Virus record (IMG/VR): IMGVR_UViG_3300045257_000155
Coordinates: 1 to 30,214 of that record
Source of the DNA: a virus
Strand: one strand, 5' to 3'
Length of the DNA stretch: 30,214 nt
Numbering within the stretch: position 1 is the stretch's first letter; the number at the start of each line of letters is the position of its first letter. Below, piece by piece: positions 16,210-24,293 of this stretch. The notes beneath the pieces were generated by a model. The model saw only the letters and a list, made by a program, of their open reading frames with translations. It was not told the DNA's origin and searched no databases. Position numbers and translations under genes: made by a program.

Positions 16210-17151
16210 TTACGCCCGCATCCATTGCGGGCCACCGCGAGCTTGAGCCATCTTTCGAATGACAGAGCTCGGGTCATCATCCTCATCAGGTTCCGTCTTC
16301 GGAGGGGCGCTCTTACCCGCTGCGGCAGTAGGTTCCTTAGGAAGAGCTTCCTTGCGTTCTAGACGCGAGGTATCAACCTTCGGTTCTTCCTTCTTGTCGC
16401 CACCCAGCTTCGTCACCCAACCGCGAAGGTTTTCACCAATCTCGGTATAGCGGTCAGCATAGGCGCGAGTATCGCCATTTGCAAGCATTTCTTCGTCCAT
16501 CTGCTGAGCCATGCGGTTCAACTTAGGATCAGAGACAATGTCTGCGTACTCCGACTTAAATGCCATCATGGCATCACGGAACGTGAGGCGTTCGTCAACA
16601 ACACGGGAAACGTCGTCCATTGCGGATGGACGTTGCTGTGGAGTATGAAGCTTGCGCAGAGCAGCTTCGGCCTCTTCTTCGGTGCCTACTTGTATCGCGT
16701 GCACCAACGCTTTATAGTCAATATCTTCTGTCTTCGGAGGCTCAGGGCGAGTCTCCTTACGCGCAGCCGCTGCTTCTGCCAGATAGCGGTCAGCGCTTTC
16801 AACCTTCTGGGCCCTGGCAATAAGTTCCTCTTGCGTCAGCTCGAGTTCTTCACCGTTAACCTTGATCTTTACCTTCGCAGGCGCTGCGTCTTCAACAACT
16901 TCAACAACTGGCTCCGGCGGAGGAGTTTCTTCACTAGCAGCCTTGACTTCTCGAAAGGGTTCCGTGGTATCGTCATCATTGACGTTTGCAAGCTCTTCAC
17001 CACGATCGCCTTCGTCAAGCGCATCACCAATGCCGTTGAGCAGAGCAACGCGGGCATCGTTGCCCGTGCCAACCGCACCACCACTAGATTCTCCGCCTTC
17101 ATCTCCCGCCTCAGGGGCGCAGTAGCGATTAATCTTGCGGAACATCGTCAT
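16210..17151 (-). CDS. capsid scaffolding protein
   Basis: A 313-aa, highly charged and probably elongated protein immediately before the major capsid gene, the standard place for a scaffold. The N-terminal third is acidic and disordered (EAGDEGGESSGG..., DEGDRGEELANVNDDD..., long Glu/Pro run). VKIKVNGEELELTQEELIARAQKVESADRYLAEA is a small strand-helix module recurring in phage scaffolds. The middle is helical. The C-terminus is a Lys/Glu/Pro-rich linker ending in SSVIRKMAQARGG, a basic helix of the kind that binds coat protein. Two ATGs lie two codons apart; AAGGA precedes the first. It overlaps the upstream small gene by 23 nt. Confidence 0.8.
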   Translation of the reverse strand: MTMFRKINRYCAPEAGDEGGESSGGAVGTGNDARVALLNGIGDALDEGDRGEELANVNDDDTTEPFREVKAASEETPPPEPVVEVVEDAAPAKVKIKVNGEELELTQEELIARAQKVESADRYLAEAAAARKETRPEPPKTEDIDYKALVHAIQVGTEEEAEAALRKLHTPQQRPSAMDDVSRVVDERLTFRDAMMAFKSEYADIVSDPKLNRMAQQMDEEMLANGDTRAYADRYTEIGENLRGWVTKLGGDKKEEPKVDTSRLERKEALPKEPTAAAGKSAPPKTEPDEDDDPSSVIRKMAQARGGPQWMRA

Positions 17152-17437
17152 CAGTATTTCCTTCGAGAAGATTTAGGGATTCCAGACCCCTTTGAATAGC
17201 TTCCTCCATCCAAAGGATGAAGTTTTCTGCCTGCCAAGCCTTGCCCTGGGCCTGCATAACTTCTGCAGAGGATGAGGGGTTCACCGACTTTAGCTCTTCA
17301 ATGGCGCTACTGTAGCACGTGCTCGCGTGCAGGTGCAAGTATTTTCCAATGTCGGAACTCCAAAATTCTTCGACTTGACGGCCGAATGCTGCAGTTCTTA
17401 GAAGCTGCAGCTTTTGCTCATGACTTTCTTGATCCAC
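17129..17437 (-). CDS. hypothetical helical protein, 102 aa
   Basis: The start is a GTG at 17437 with AAGGA eight bases upstream. The protein is mostly helical and charged (QESHEQKLQLLRTAAFGRQVEEFWSSDIGKYLHLHA, then a second helix with NFILWMEEAIQRGLESLNLL). It overlaps the portal gene by 20 nt and the scaffold gene by 23 nt, so all three are tightly coupled. Small helical proteins between portal and scaffold genes are common in phages and are usually of unknown role. No family is recognised. Confidence 0.62.
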   Translation of the reverse strand: MDQESHEQKLQLLRTAAFGRQVEEFWSSDIGKYLHLHASTCYSSAIEELKSVNPSSSAEVMQAQGKAWQAENFILWMEEAIQRGLESLNLLEGNTDDDVPQD

Positions 17438-19397
17438 TTGACGGTTCCTTCTTCTCGGGTGGGCGGTGCATCACTTCAAGCATGTGCAGAGAAAGAGCGC
17501 GGCGATCCTCGCCCTTCTGCTTAATTTCTTCTGATTGAACCTTAGTTTGACCAGCAATCTGAGTCTTAACGATACCGGCCTGGGTGGCAGATTCCTTCTC
17601 CTTCAACTTCTGCTCCAGAACAACCATTTCTTGCTGTTGCTGAGAAATCTTAGCGGCCATGGCATCAATCTGCGGATTATCACTGGTGAAGAAGCGACTG
17701 CCGTCTTGATAGCCCAAGTGACCGAAGATCTCCTTCCCGACCTCGATCATGTTGATACCGGGGGTGGGGTGCTGCATCATAGTAGTGAACGACTGCATGG
17801 CGGTCATAAACTTCTGAAGCTTCTGCGCCGGATCCGTAGCCCCCATGCCGACGTTTACCGTCAGCGTTACTTCCTGCATCAACAGTTCATCGGTAACCTG
17901 ATCAATACCTTCCCGCTGCAGCATCTTGCTCTGTTTTGCAGCAATGCCAAGGACTACCCGGTCAGTTTCGTACTGCTGCTCCGTAAGGATCAATAGCCGC
18001 AGTATGGGCTGGATAAACGTCTCTACGTAAGTCTTCAGCAGATACTCTACCAGAGTGCCATTACTCTGATTCAGCAGAGCCATATTGCGCGCGGGGGCGT
18101 TCAAGCCATTCTGGGCCATGAGCCCTGCTGGGTTGAAGTTCCCCAACAGTTCGTCCATGTCGACGTTGATGCGATTCTGTTCTTCGTACGCAGATGCAGT
18201 AACATCAGGCCATGTGATTTCTCGCACGTCATTAACGGGGTCATTCATCATAACAACCCCGCCAGGAACATTCCGTACAAGACCCGGAAGATCTACGTCA
18301 ACCCCCCGCTTGGCGAACCACTTCTTATTCAGCGCGAATTTTACATTGTCAATGCGTTGGTTAGCAATCTCATTGGCTTCGTCCTGCAAGCCCTTACTAA
18401 TCTGGGGAACACCTGAAGGGATCGGCTTATGCGTCTCAAGAATAGCGTTACCAATGACGTAGGGGCGCCTTCCATGAAACACCACCTGTTTCAACGGAAT
18501 GGGTTCTGACAGCAGAGCAATAGTCCCCAAGGTGTAGAACGTCATGTCCCGCCCGTCAGAGCGGTGGATGTGCCGCTGCACCCAAAACAGGTCGTAGTCC
18601 TTCGCAGCCCTTGGTTGGTCCGTGGCGTCCTCAGATCCGCCGCCACGAGAATTACGCGTGCTGTCCGTGCCGGTCTGGGTGCTGCCGGGGTGCAGGGGCA
18701 GGGTCTTCCATTCCCCACTAGCCATCTTGGCTCTAATGTCCATGGCCCACATGGGGATTAATTCAATGAAATAGGGGCTGGTGTTGACAGGATCAATCCA
18801 GCTAGCTGCTGGGTCAAACCGGATGTTCTCGATGGGGATAAGATCAATTACAGGCTTATCAATGATTGGATCACGCGCTGCGTCGTACACCCAGTGCACG
18901 TGAGCTGCGGCGGCTCCCGTGGTCTGTGCGTCCTGCAGGCCACCCATCACCGTCTGGAACCAGGGAATCGTCTTAGTGAGACGGAATTGCAGAAGCTGCG
19001 CCATCACCTCCGCGCTAGCGCGCTGCACGGGGTCAGACTGGTCAGTGGCCTGAATACTGACCACTTCCATGTTAGAGAAGAACGCTGCGGCTGCAGCGGC
19101 CTCATTCTTACGGATGACGCTGCGGGTCTTAGGTCGGAATAGTCGACTCCGTTTGTCGTAGGCCGGGGCGTTGTACTTGCTATCCGTGCTATGCTGGTTA
19201 TTGAACGCCCGAATCCCGTCGTCCCACTGCTTGCGAAAGTTACTATCTACGTAGGACGTAGACTGCTGGTAGGCAGTAACCGCCCGATGCAGCCAGTCAA
19301 TCCCAGCAGTCTCGTCCGCGGCATGGATGCCCGCACCCTCTACAGAATCGTTCTGAGTGGATGGTGGGGTGTTGCGAGGATCCGGAGCCGTGTTCAT
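17418..19397 (-). CDS. portal protein (P22-like)
   Basis: A 659-aa protein of the length and layout of P22-type portals (gp1, 725 aa). The N-terminal region has the conserved FNNQHSTDSKYNAPAYDKRSRLFRPKTRSVIRKNEAAAAAAFFSN stretch, which leads into the wing/stem. The clip and stem region contains PIENIRFDPAASWIDPVNTSPYFIE. The long helix LLGNFNPAGLMAQNGLNAPARNMALLNQSNGTLVEYLLKT precedes the crown. The C-terminal 120 residues are a Gln/Glu/Lys-rich coiled coil (AKISQQQQEMVVLEQKLKEKES) like the P22 barrel. It forms the dodecameric DNA channel and binds TerL and the gp4-like adaptor. It overlaps the HAD gene upstream by 4 nt. Confidence 0.87.
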   Translation of the reverse strand: MNTAPDPRNTPPSTQNDSVEGAGIHAADETAGIDWLHRAVTAYQQSTSYVDSNFRKQWDDGIRAFNNQHSTDSKYNAPAYDKRSRLFRPKTRSVIRKNEAAAAAAFFSNMEVVSIQATDQSDPVQRASAEVMAQLLQFRLTKTIPWFQTVMGGLQDAQTTGAAAAHVHWVYDAARDPIIDKPVIDLIPIENIRFDPAASWIDPVNTSPYFIELIPMWAMDIRAKMASGEWKTLPLHPGSTQTGTDSTRNSRGGGSEDATDQPRAAKDYDLFWVQRHIHRSDGRDMTFYTLGTIALLSEPIPLKQVVFHGRRPYVIGNAILETHKPIPSGVPQISKGLQDEANEIANQRIDNVKFALNKKWFAKRGVDVDLPGLVRNVPGGVVMMNDPVNDVREITWPDVTASAYEEQNRINVDMDELLGNFNPAGLMAQNGLNAPARNMALLNQSNGTLVEYLLKTYVETFIQPILRLLILTEQQYETDRVVLGIAAKQSKMLQREGIDQVTDELLMQEVTLTVNVGMGATDPAQKLQKFMTAMQSFTTMMQHPTPGINMIEVGKEIFGHLGYQDGSRFFTSDNPQIDAMAAKISQQQQEMVVLEQKLKEKESATQAGIVKTQIAGQTKVQSEEIKQKGEDRRALSLHMLEVMHRPPEKKEPSSGSRKS

Positions 19398-19741
19398 TTA
19401 TTCCATACCTGTGCTTCGTCTTCTGCTGCGGTCTTGCCAGTGTTGCGCTTCACCTGCACAGCTCGATCATCATACAGGACCTGCATCTTGTAGTCCTTAG
19501 TAGCTGTGATAGGCAAGATCTTAGTGAGGTGCTCCTCCATCCAGCGACGAACCGCTGGACTGGGCTTGCGAGCGGTAAAGAGGCGAACATCACGGCCCTC
19601 AGCCAGCCACTTGTTCACCTTCTTTACCATCTCCTCTACAGGGGCGCCCACATGATCTTCACCCCGGAAATGATCGTAGTGAGCTAGCGTCCCGTCCAGA
19701 TCGACGCCAATCCACCCGTCATTATCCTTGCGAGGATCCAT
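19394..19741 (-). CDS. small HAD-superfamily phosphatase-like protein
   Basis: A 115-aa minimal HAD hydrolase. Motif I is GVDLDGTLA with nucleophile D14 and acid/base D16. Motif II is RLFTARK with T56. K85 in KDYKMQVLYDD is candidate motif III, and D91/D92 form motif IV. The cap is a single short helix, so it probably acts on a small accessible substrate, as known phage and bacterial HADs of this size do (nucleotide or polynucleotide phosphatases are examples). The substrate is not predictable. It overlaps the portal gene by 4 nt and the preceding small gene by 1 nt, so it is co-expressed with head genes although it has no obvious structural role. Confidence 0.78.
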   Translation of the reverse strand: MDPRKDNDGWIGVDLDGTLAHYDHFRGEDHVGAPVEEMVKKVNKWLAEGRDVRLFTARKPSPAVRRWMEEHLTKILPITATKDYKMQVLYDDRAVQVKRNTGKTAAEDEAQVWNK

Positions 19742-19962
19742 TACTGTGAGACAGCGTCCGTAACGGTGGGAACAGACGCCTCGGGGGTTAGAATCTTGTA
19801 GCCCTTGGCGAGCAGCCGGGCCATGGCGGCTTCGTCCTTGGTTTTCTCGTCGGAAATCCAGGTCAGAAACTGCGTCACAGCCTTGTGGTACTCGTGATCA
19901 GCGCCAAGGCCCAATTCCTTAAACCAGGTTTCAGCATGGCTAGTGAGGATAGAAAACATCAT
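19741..19962 (-). CDS. hypothetical protein, 73 aa
   Basis: A small, mostly helical soluble protein, MMFSILTSHAETWFKELG at the start and KDEAAMARLLAKGYKIL in the middle, ending in a Thr/Val-rich tail. Either of two adjacent ATGs could be used. It is linked to the HAD gene by a 1-nt overlap. No family is recognised; only its consistent spacing within the operon supports it as a real gene. Confidence 0.55.
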   Translation of the reverse strand: MMFSILTSHAETWFKELGLGADHEYHKAVTQFLTWISDEKTKDEAAMARLLAKGYKILTPEASVPTVTDAVSQ

Positions 19963-19964
19963 GA

Positions 19965-20303
19965 TTAATCCTTATGTTTCAGGTTGAGAAATTGCCCATC
20001 CCAGCTACCTCGGCTAATGCCGCAGCGTTCCAGTAGCTCACCGCCGGCCAGCATCGCTTGATGGGCAAGATCGGATGCTGAAAAAGACTTGGCGCCATCA
20101 ATAGTGAAGCCGTAGCGACCATCGTCGATTGCCATGCACTTTACCACCAAAGTCATGCCAGGGGCAAAGCCCACAGCCCAGGGGTAGTTGGGATAGTGCT
20201 TGGTCAAGGCTTCAGCCACCTGCTTCGCCTTGTCCATGCCCTCCACAGTTTCTTCATCGAAGCTCGTAAGCTCGGCAAGGTCAATGGCAGTTTCGTCAAT
20301 CAT
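19965..20303 (-). CDS. hypothetical protein, 112 aa
   Basis: A soluble alpha/beta protein. The N-terminal 40 residues are acidic and helical (ETAIDLAELTSFDEETVEGMDKAKQVAEALTKHYP). The middle is beta (WAVGFAPGMTLVVKCMAIDDGRYGFTIDGAKSFS), followed by a helix ASDLAHQAMLAGGELLERCG. No known family. It lies 2 nt after the tailspike gene and 2 nt before the 73-aa gene. It might be a tailspike chaperone or assembly partner given that position, but this is speculation. Confidence 0.58.
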   Translation of the reverse strand: MIDETAIDLAELTSFDEETVEGMDKAKQVAEALTKHYPNYPWAVGFAPGMTLVVKCMAIDDGRYGFTIDGAKSFSASDLAHQAMLAGGELLERCGISRGSWDGQFLNLKHKD

Positions 20304-20305
20304 GA

Positions 20306-22186
20306 TTAGGTGTTGAAGTAAGGAACTTTGGCTTGCGTGCCTGCCACGTTGATAATGATATAGCCCAGAGGCGTTGCTGGCAGAGCGCTCGCCCCACCTG
20401 CCGCGCCCACCGTAGTCGCAGTCGTACCACCTACGACGACTGTGCCGGCCCCACCGCTGACAGCAGCCGTAGAAAGAACGACGTTACCAGTAAACGTCTG
20501 CGTCCAGCGCGCAGTAGCTAGTCCATTGGCCCAAGTCACATCCTGGGCGGGAAAGACGCTAAGCGCGTTAACGTTCAGCTTAAGAATATCTAGCTGAGCT
20601 GCAGCCTTAAATCCCGACAGCACCACATTGAACTGACCGACCGTAGCCTGTTCAAATCTAATTGACCCGGCATTGACGTAGGTAGTCGTTCCATCATTTA
20701 TGGTGGCAGATAGACCAACGCCCTGACCATTACCACCCGTCGTGGTCTTTTTAAGTATAGATGGGTACGACATCGTACCCGCAGCGCCATCATCAACAGT
20801 CAGGGGGTAGGACGAGGCACTCGCCTTAATAGTCAGGCCATTAAGAACGGATGCACCGAGCGACGAAATGATATTGCGTAGACCAGACCCCGGCACGCCT
20901 GTCCCAGCATTAGATGGGATGTTATTCGGGTCGGGGTTAAACATCTGAGAACAGTACGACTGGTCAAAGCACTGGCCGAGCGTATTGCCCTCGTTAAAGT
21001 CCCCACCCTCTACGCTGACCCAGCGGCACTCGGGCACGCTGTTATTCGTAGTGCCGCTAAGACGATAGCCATACCCGGCATTTCCCGCACCTAGGCAGTT
21101 CACTAGCCGAACCCAGAAGCAATGACCAAGATGGAAACCATCACCCCCAGTGCTAAGATCCCCCACGCAACTATCTAGGATTCCCTGATTGCAGTTTGCC
21201 CCAGAAGCAGCAGTGCCATCGTGGATGTAGAAATTGTCTCCAACAGAGTTGATTGAGGTGCAGTTCCTAATGATGAAGGAGTTAGTGTTAGTGCCCGACG
21301 AATCTCCCAGGCGGATGCCCACACCACCAGACAAGCACTGGAATACGTTGATAATGCGGATGCCGTTACCGGCGCCAACGATCGCGTCGCCTGTGTTGCC
21401 CACCTGACAAACCACGCCGCCACCGTCCATCATACAGCGATCAATAAGCTTGATGGCTGGAGTCGTCATAGACGAATGCTTGATAAAGTAGCTGGCCGGA
21501 AGAGACCCGGTGGTGTTGCCATCCCCGCCCTTAGTCTCGATACGAGTACCAGCCTGCGCGGTTAGCGTGCTCTTAATAAGGAACGTGTATCCTGCAGGAA
21601 TGCTGATGTGCTTCTTCGCGGCAAACAACGCAGTGCACGCTGCTGTGTCATCAGCAACGCCGTCACCCACGGCACCAAAGTCTAGAGGGCTAGCGCGCTC
21701 ACGAAGCTTTTCCTGGACGAAACGAAGAACAGCGCCTGTACCCGACTGAACCCAGCCAATGAGCCCAGCTCCCGCGCTGGTGGCAAGACTCCTCAGCCAC
21801 GCACCCACGGTGCCTGCGGTATAGGTCAGTGTGTTGTTGAATCCAACCAGCCCCGCGCCCTTGCTCCCAAGAGTGGTGTTCGCCACATCTGACACGAAGG
21901 TTGCGTTGGCAAATGGACCCGACCAATTCACCCCTGTGGCCTGTGAACTATCCGCGACTAGCGCCGTGCCATCTGCGCCAACCGGAACTCTAAGTGGACC
22001 CGTAGCCCCTCTGCCAGAAAGATCACCCTTCGTAGTCGTGGGGTTAGAGCTGGGGATGTCCCCAACCATGGCGCGCTTCGTGCGTAGACCACTGGGGGTT
22101 GTGCTGTCCGGCTGGTCTACGATGATTACATCAGTCAGCGCCAGCGGTGTGTTCGCAGAAGAAAGCTTAGAAATTGACTGGCTCAT
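20306..22186 (-). CDS. tailspike protein with pectate-lyase-like beta-helix
   Basis: A 626-aa protein. Residues 1-160 include a short attachment region (SKLSSANTPLALTDVIIVDQPD...GLRTKRAMVGDI) and a Ser/Gly-rich linker. From about 165 the sequence SPLDFGAVGDGVADDTAACTALF...KHISIPAGYTFLI is the hallmark N-terminal cap of the Pectate_lyase_3 / tailspike beta-helix family. Repeated rungs follow (IRIINVFQCLSGGVGIRL, SFIIRNCTSINSVGDNFYIH, FWVRLVNCLGAGNAGYGYRL). A smooth C-terminal beta region ends in GYIIINVAGTQAKVPYFNT. It probably binds or cleaves host surface polysaccharide. Unusually it lies between the terminase and the portal, far from the other tail genes. It shares 1 nt with the preceding gene. 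Confidence 0.8.
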   Translation of the reverse strand: MSQSISKLSSANTPLALTDVIIVDQPDSTTPSGLRTKRAMVGDIPSSNPTTTKGDLSGRGATGPLRVPVGADGTALVADSSQATGVNWSGPFANATFVSDVANTTLGSKGAGLVGFNNTLTYTAGTVGAWLRSLATSAGAGLIGWVQSGTGAVLRFVQEKLRERASPLDFGAVGDGVADDTAACTALFAAKKHISIPAGYTFLIKSTLTAQAGTRIETKGGDGNTTGSLPASYFIKHSSMTTPAIKLIDRCMMDGGGVVCQVGNTGDAIVGAGNGIRIINVFQCLSGGVGIRLGDSSGTNTNSFIIRNCTSINSVGDNFYIHDGTAASGANCNQGILDSCVGDLSTGGDGFHLGHCFWVRLVNCLGAGNAGYGYRLSGTTNNSVPECRWVSVEGGDFNEGNTLGQCFDQSYCSQMFNPDPNNIPSNAGTGVPGSGLRNIISSLGASVLNGLTIKASASSYPLTVDDGAAGTMSYPSILKKTTTGGNGQGVGLSATINDGTTTYVNAGSIRFEQATVGQFNVVLSGFKAAAQLDILKLNVNALSVFPAQDVTWANGLATARWTQTFTGNVVLSTAAVSGGAGTVVVGGTTATTVGAAGGASALPATPLGYIIINVAGTQAKVPYFNT

Positions 22187-22470
22187 TAGTCGTCTACTCC
22201 TATATCTTCAACGCCATCCGTTAGCGCCGTTCTCATGTCTGGATAGTTATCATCTATCCACAGATCATCCGTGACTTGCACACCGTAGATTCCCGTCAGT
22301 CCCTTGTCGCTGCTATCAAATTCACGGCCATTGCCCCAGCGGTAGATGGCGTGGTCTGGAGCATAGAATTCGCTGCCCCAGGCGGACTGACACATCTCCA
22401 GCCAGTTATAGTCCCGGGTGGAGACCTGATTGCCCAGGTTGTTCTGATTGATCGCCCTAGTGACAGTCAT
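22186..22470 (-). CDS. hypothetical protein, 94 aa
   Basis: A soluble acidic protein with several Trp and Tyr residues (YNWLEMCQSAWGSEFYAPDHAIYRWGNGREFD), ending in MRTALTDGVEDIGVDD. There is no signal peptide or membrane segment. It stands between the lipoprotein gene (16 nt) and the tailspike gene (1-nt overlap). No family is recognised. Confidence 0.55.
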   Translation of the reverse strand: MTVTRAINQNNLGNQVSTRDYNWLEMCQSAWGSEFYAPDHAIYRWGNGREFDSSDKGLTGIYGVQVTDDLWIDDNYPDMRTALTDGVEDIGVDD

Positions 22471-22486
22471 AGCTGAGCAGTATAGC

Positions 22487-22705
22487 TCACGTGGGGGTGC
22501 CGCAAACCAGTTTGTTTTTCCACGAGATCACGAATACCCCAGGGCCGGTGACCATGACCTGAACCCCGTCCACCGCAGCGTTAGCGTCGCAGTGCTGCTG
22601 CAGCACCTTCAGGTCGCCCATTTCCTCGGTGGGCTTCGTGGCCGAGTCGCTGGCGCAAGCCGCGAGGGACAACACAGCCAAGATGCTAAGTGTACTCTGG
22701 TTCAT
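22487..22705 (-). CDS. small lipoprotein (possible spanin-like or exclusion lipoprotein)
   Basis: A 72-aa protein. I choose the ATG at 22705 because AAAGGGG lies just before it; the longer in-frame reading upstream would add a non-signal Arg-rich stretch inside the terminase gene. The N-terminus MNQSTLSILAVLSLAAC is a signal peptide with a lipobox (LAAC) and lipidation site C17, although the n-region lacks Lys/Arg. The mature part is about 55 aa (SDSATKPTEEMGDLKVLQ...VDGVQVMVTGPGVFVISWKNKLVCG) and beta-rich. It overlaps the terL end by 20 nt. An outer-membrane spanin or a superinfection-exclusion lipoprotein are both possible; the low proline content argues mildly against Rz1. Confidence 0.65.
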   Translation of the reverse strand: MNQSTLSILAVLSLAACASDSATKPTEEMGDLKVLQQHCDANAAVDGVQVMVTGPGVFVISWKNKLVCGTPT

Positions 22706-24293
22706 AGTAGCCCCTTTCGGCAAAGCCCGGAGCGTGCGGCTCCATGTCGTAGATGCGAGACACCGCATCAATCAAATCCTTCTTACTGCCGAAGGGGAAG
22801 AAGTGCACCTGCATCTTCAAGTCCTTAGACAGATCGTACAGGTTTCCACTCTCATCCTTACGGATGATGGGCTTGGCGATACGGTGCGCGCACCCGGTGT
22901 TCGCTAGTCGGCGCTGCGTGGCAGTTAGCCGGTCATCCACCGTGGGATAGGGAAGGAATACCTTGTGGCTCCGAATGTCCGGGCCAAGTCTCTGAACTCG
23001 ATCGGTCTTACTCCCTTCGCCGTCACGGGGCCACTTAAGTTCTTCAATTGGGAAGTGTCCGCCCTTGTTAGGCATCGACATCTGTTCCGCGAAGTAGTCA
23101 AGATCCGCTTGCGCGCCGAAACTTTCATAGCCCACCTTTACGTTCTGCACCCCGGGGGCGCGCTTCCAGCGATGGTACATCTGCGCTGTGCGCTCCCAGC
23201 GCTCACGCAAGTCCATCTTGTGGTTAAACCCATCCAGAAGGTACTTATTCCCCGCGTAGTCAATGCCGATGACTGCGACGGCGGTCTTGGCGCTGTCCTT
23301 CTTCTTGCTACGCGCCGGGTCAACAGTGATGTAGATATTCATCACCTCTGGCCTGACCTCGTACACGCCCAGGTCTTCCACGTTGAACATACGCTGCGTG
23401 CCGGCCAGCGGGTTCTGCAGCATCTGGCACGCGATCGTGGCCTCGCCCTGAGCTTTCACCTTCGCGTCCCACTGCGCAGGGGTCAGCAGCACCAGGGTTC
23501 CGTCCATGCTGCCGTCCTCGGTGGCGGGGTACAGCCGCACCTTCACCGCGCCGCGATCCATCATGACCTGGTAAGTGTCCGCGTAGCTGTACCGCGTACC
23601 GATGTGCCACTTGCGCATGGGCTGGGCGCCGAGGTTATCACTCAACTCCCAGGATTCCGTAGTCTTGTGGATCTGTTCCGGGGTGGCGACAGACTCCTTC
23701 GTCACGACGTCATCATAGACGAGGAGCTTGAAGTGCTTACCCGTCGGCTGGCCGTCCACCAACCCGTGCGCCTCCAGGGTGCGCTCCTTGGGGTTGCTCT
23801 TGCGGCGCACCACGATGCCACCGTCTGCTGACCAGGACGGGCTGTCGCGTTCCGGGTTCACGTACAGGATGTCTGGGAACAGGTTCCTGAGGTCTTCGTT
23901 CCCTTCAAACTCGCGCTTAATCTGCAGCAAGAAGTCTTTAGCGATCGGCTTGGTGTGGCTAAAGATTCCGATCGTAATCTCAGGGTCGTTCAGGATTTCC
24001 TGAATGATTCCCGCGTAGGTGATGATAGTGGACTTGTAGTGCTCCCGAGCCCAGAGATCCAGGTATCCGTCCTTGTTAGCCTCCACCTCGCGGCAGCGGG
24101 CGTAGAGCCAGGGCCGGATCAAGTCATTCCGGTGCAGGATTCTGACGAGCAGGTAAAAGCGATCGTTGCGGGCCAGCCAGTTCTGCACCGCGCTCGTGGG
24201 AGTAATGCTTTGTTCCAGTACCTGCCACAGCTCACCAATCTTCTCAAACGGCGCGTCGTGCAGGGACTGCTTGATGCTATCTGGGAGCTCCAT
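22686..24293 (-). CDS. terL: terminase large subunit
   Basis: About 535 aa from the ATG at 24293, which has GGAGG nine bases upstream; a TTG two codons earlier is also possible. The ATPase half has an atypical Walker A, LWAREHYKST (R83 to T89 in this numbering), a Walker B LLVYDDVV (D194/D195), and an intervening SPSWSADGGIVVRRKSNPKERTLEAHG stretch. The C-terminal nuclease half has NIYITVDPARSKKKDSAKTAVAVIG (metal-binding Asp), followed by VGYESFGAQADLDYF (second acidic residue). It packages DNA through the portal and cuts the concatemer. It overlaps the small terminase gene by about 17 nt and is translationally coupled to it. Confidence 0.9.
   Translation of the reverse strand: MELPDSIKQSLHDAPFEKIGELWQVLEQSITPTSAVQNWLARNDRFYLLVRILHRNDLIRPWLYARCREVEANKDGYLDLWAREHYKSTIITYAGIIQEILNDPEITIGIFSHTKPIAKDFLLQIKREFEGNEDLRNLFPDILYVNPERDSPSWSADGGIVVRRKSNPKERTLEAHGLVDGQPTGKHFKLLVYDDVVTKESVATPEQIHKTTESWELSDNLGAQPMRKWHIGTRYSYADTYQVMMDRGAVKVRLYPATEDGSMDGTLVLLTPAQWDAKVKAQGEATIACQMLQNPLAGTQRMFNVEDLGVYEVRPEVMNIYITVDPARSKKKDSAKTAVAVIGIDYAGNKYLLDGFNHKMDLRERWERTAQMYHRWKRAPGVQNVKVGYESFGAQADLDYFAEQMSMPNKGGHFPIEELKWPRDGEGSKTDRVQRLGPDIRSHKVFLPYPTVDDRLTATQRRLANTGCAHRIAKPIIRKDESGNLYDLSKDLKMQVHFFPFGSKKDLIDAVSRIYDMEPHAPGFAERGYYEPEYT

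Noticed and set aside
14606-16246. Long open frame of 546 codons on the plus strand, antisense to the capsid and decoration genes
   Set aside because: The product is Arg/His/Val-rich without any recognisable domain or Shine-Dalgarno, and the opposite strand carries a convincing major capsid gene. It is a composition-driven shadow.
22965-23831. 288-codon plus-strand frame antisense to terL
   Set aside because: Low-quality Arg/His/Leu-rich product; terL motifs on the minus strand are unambiguous.
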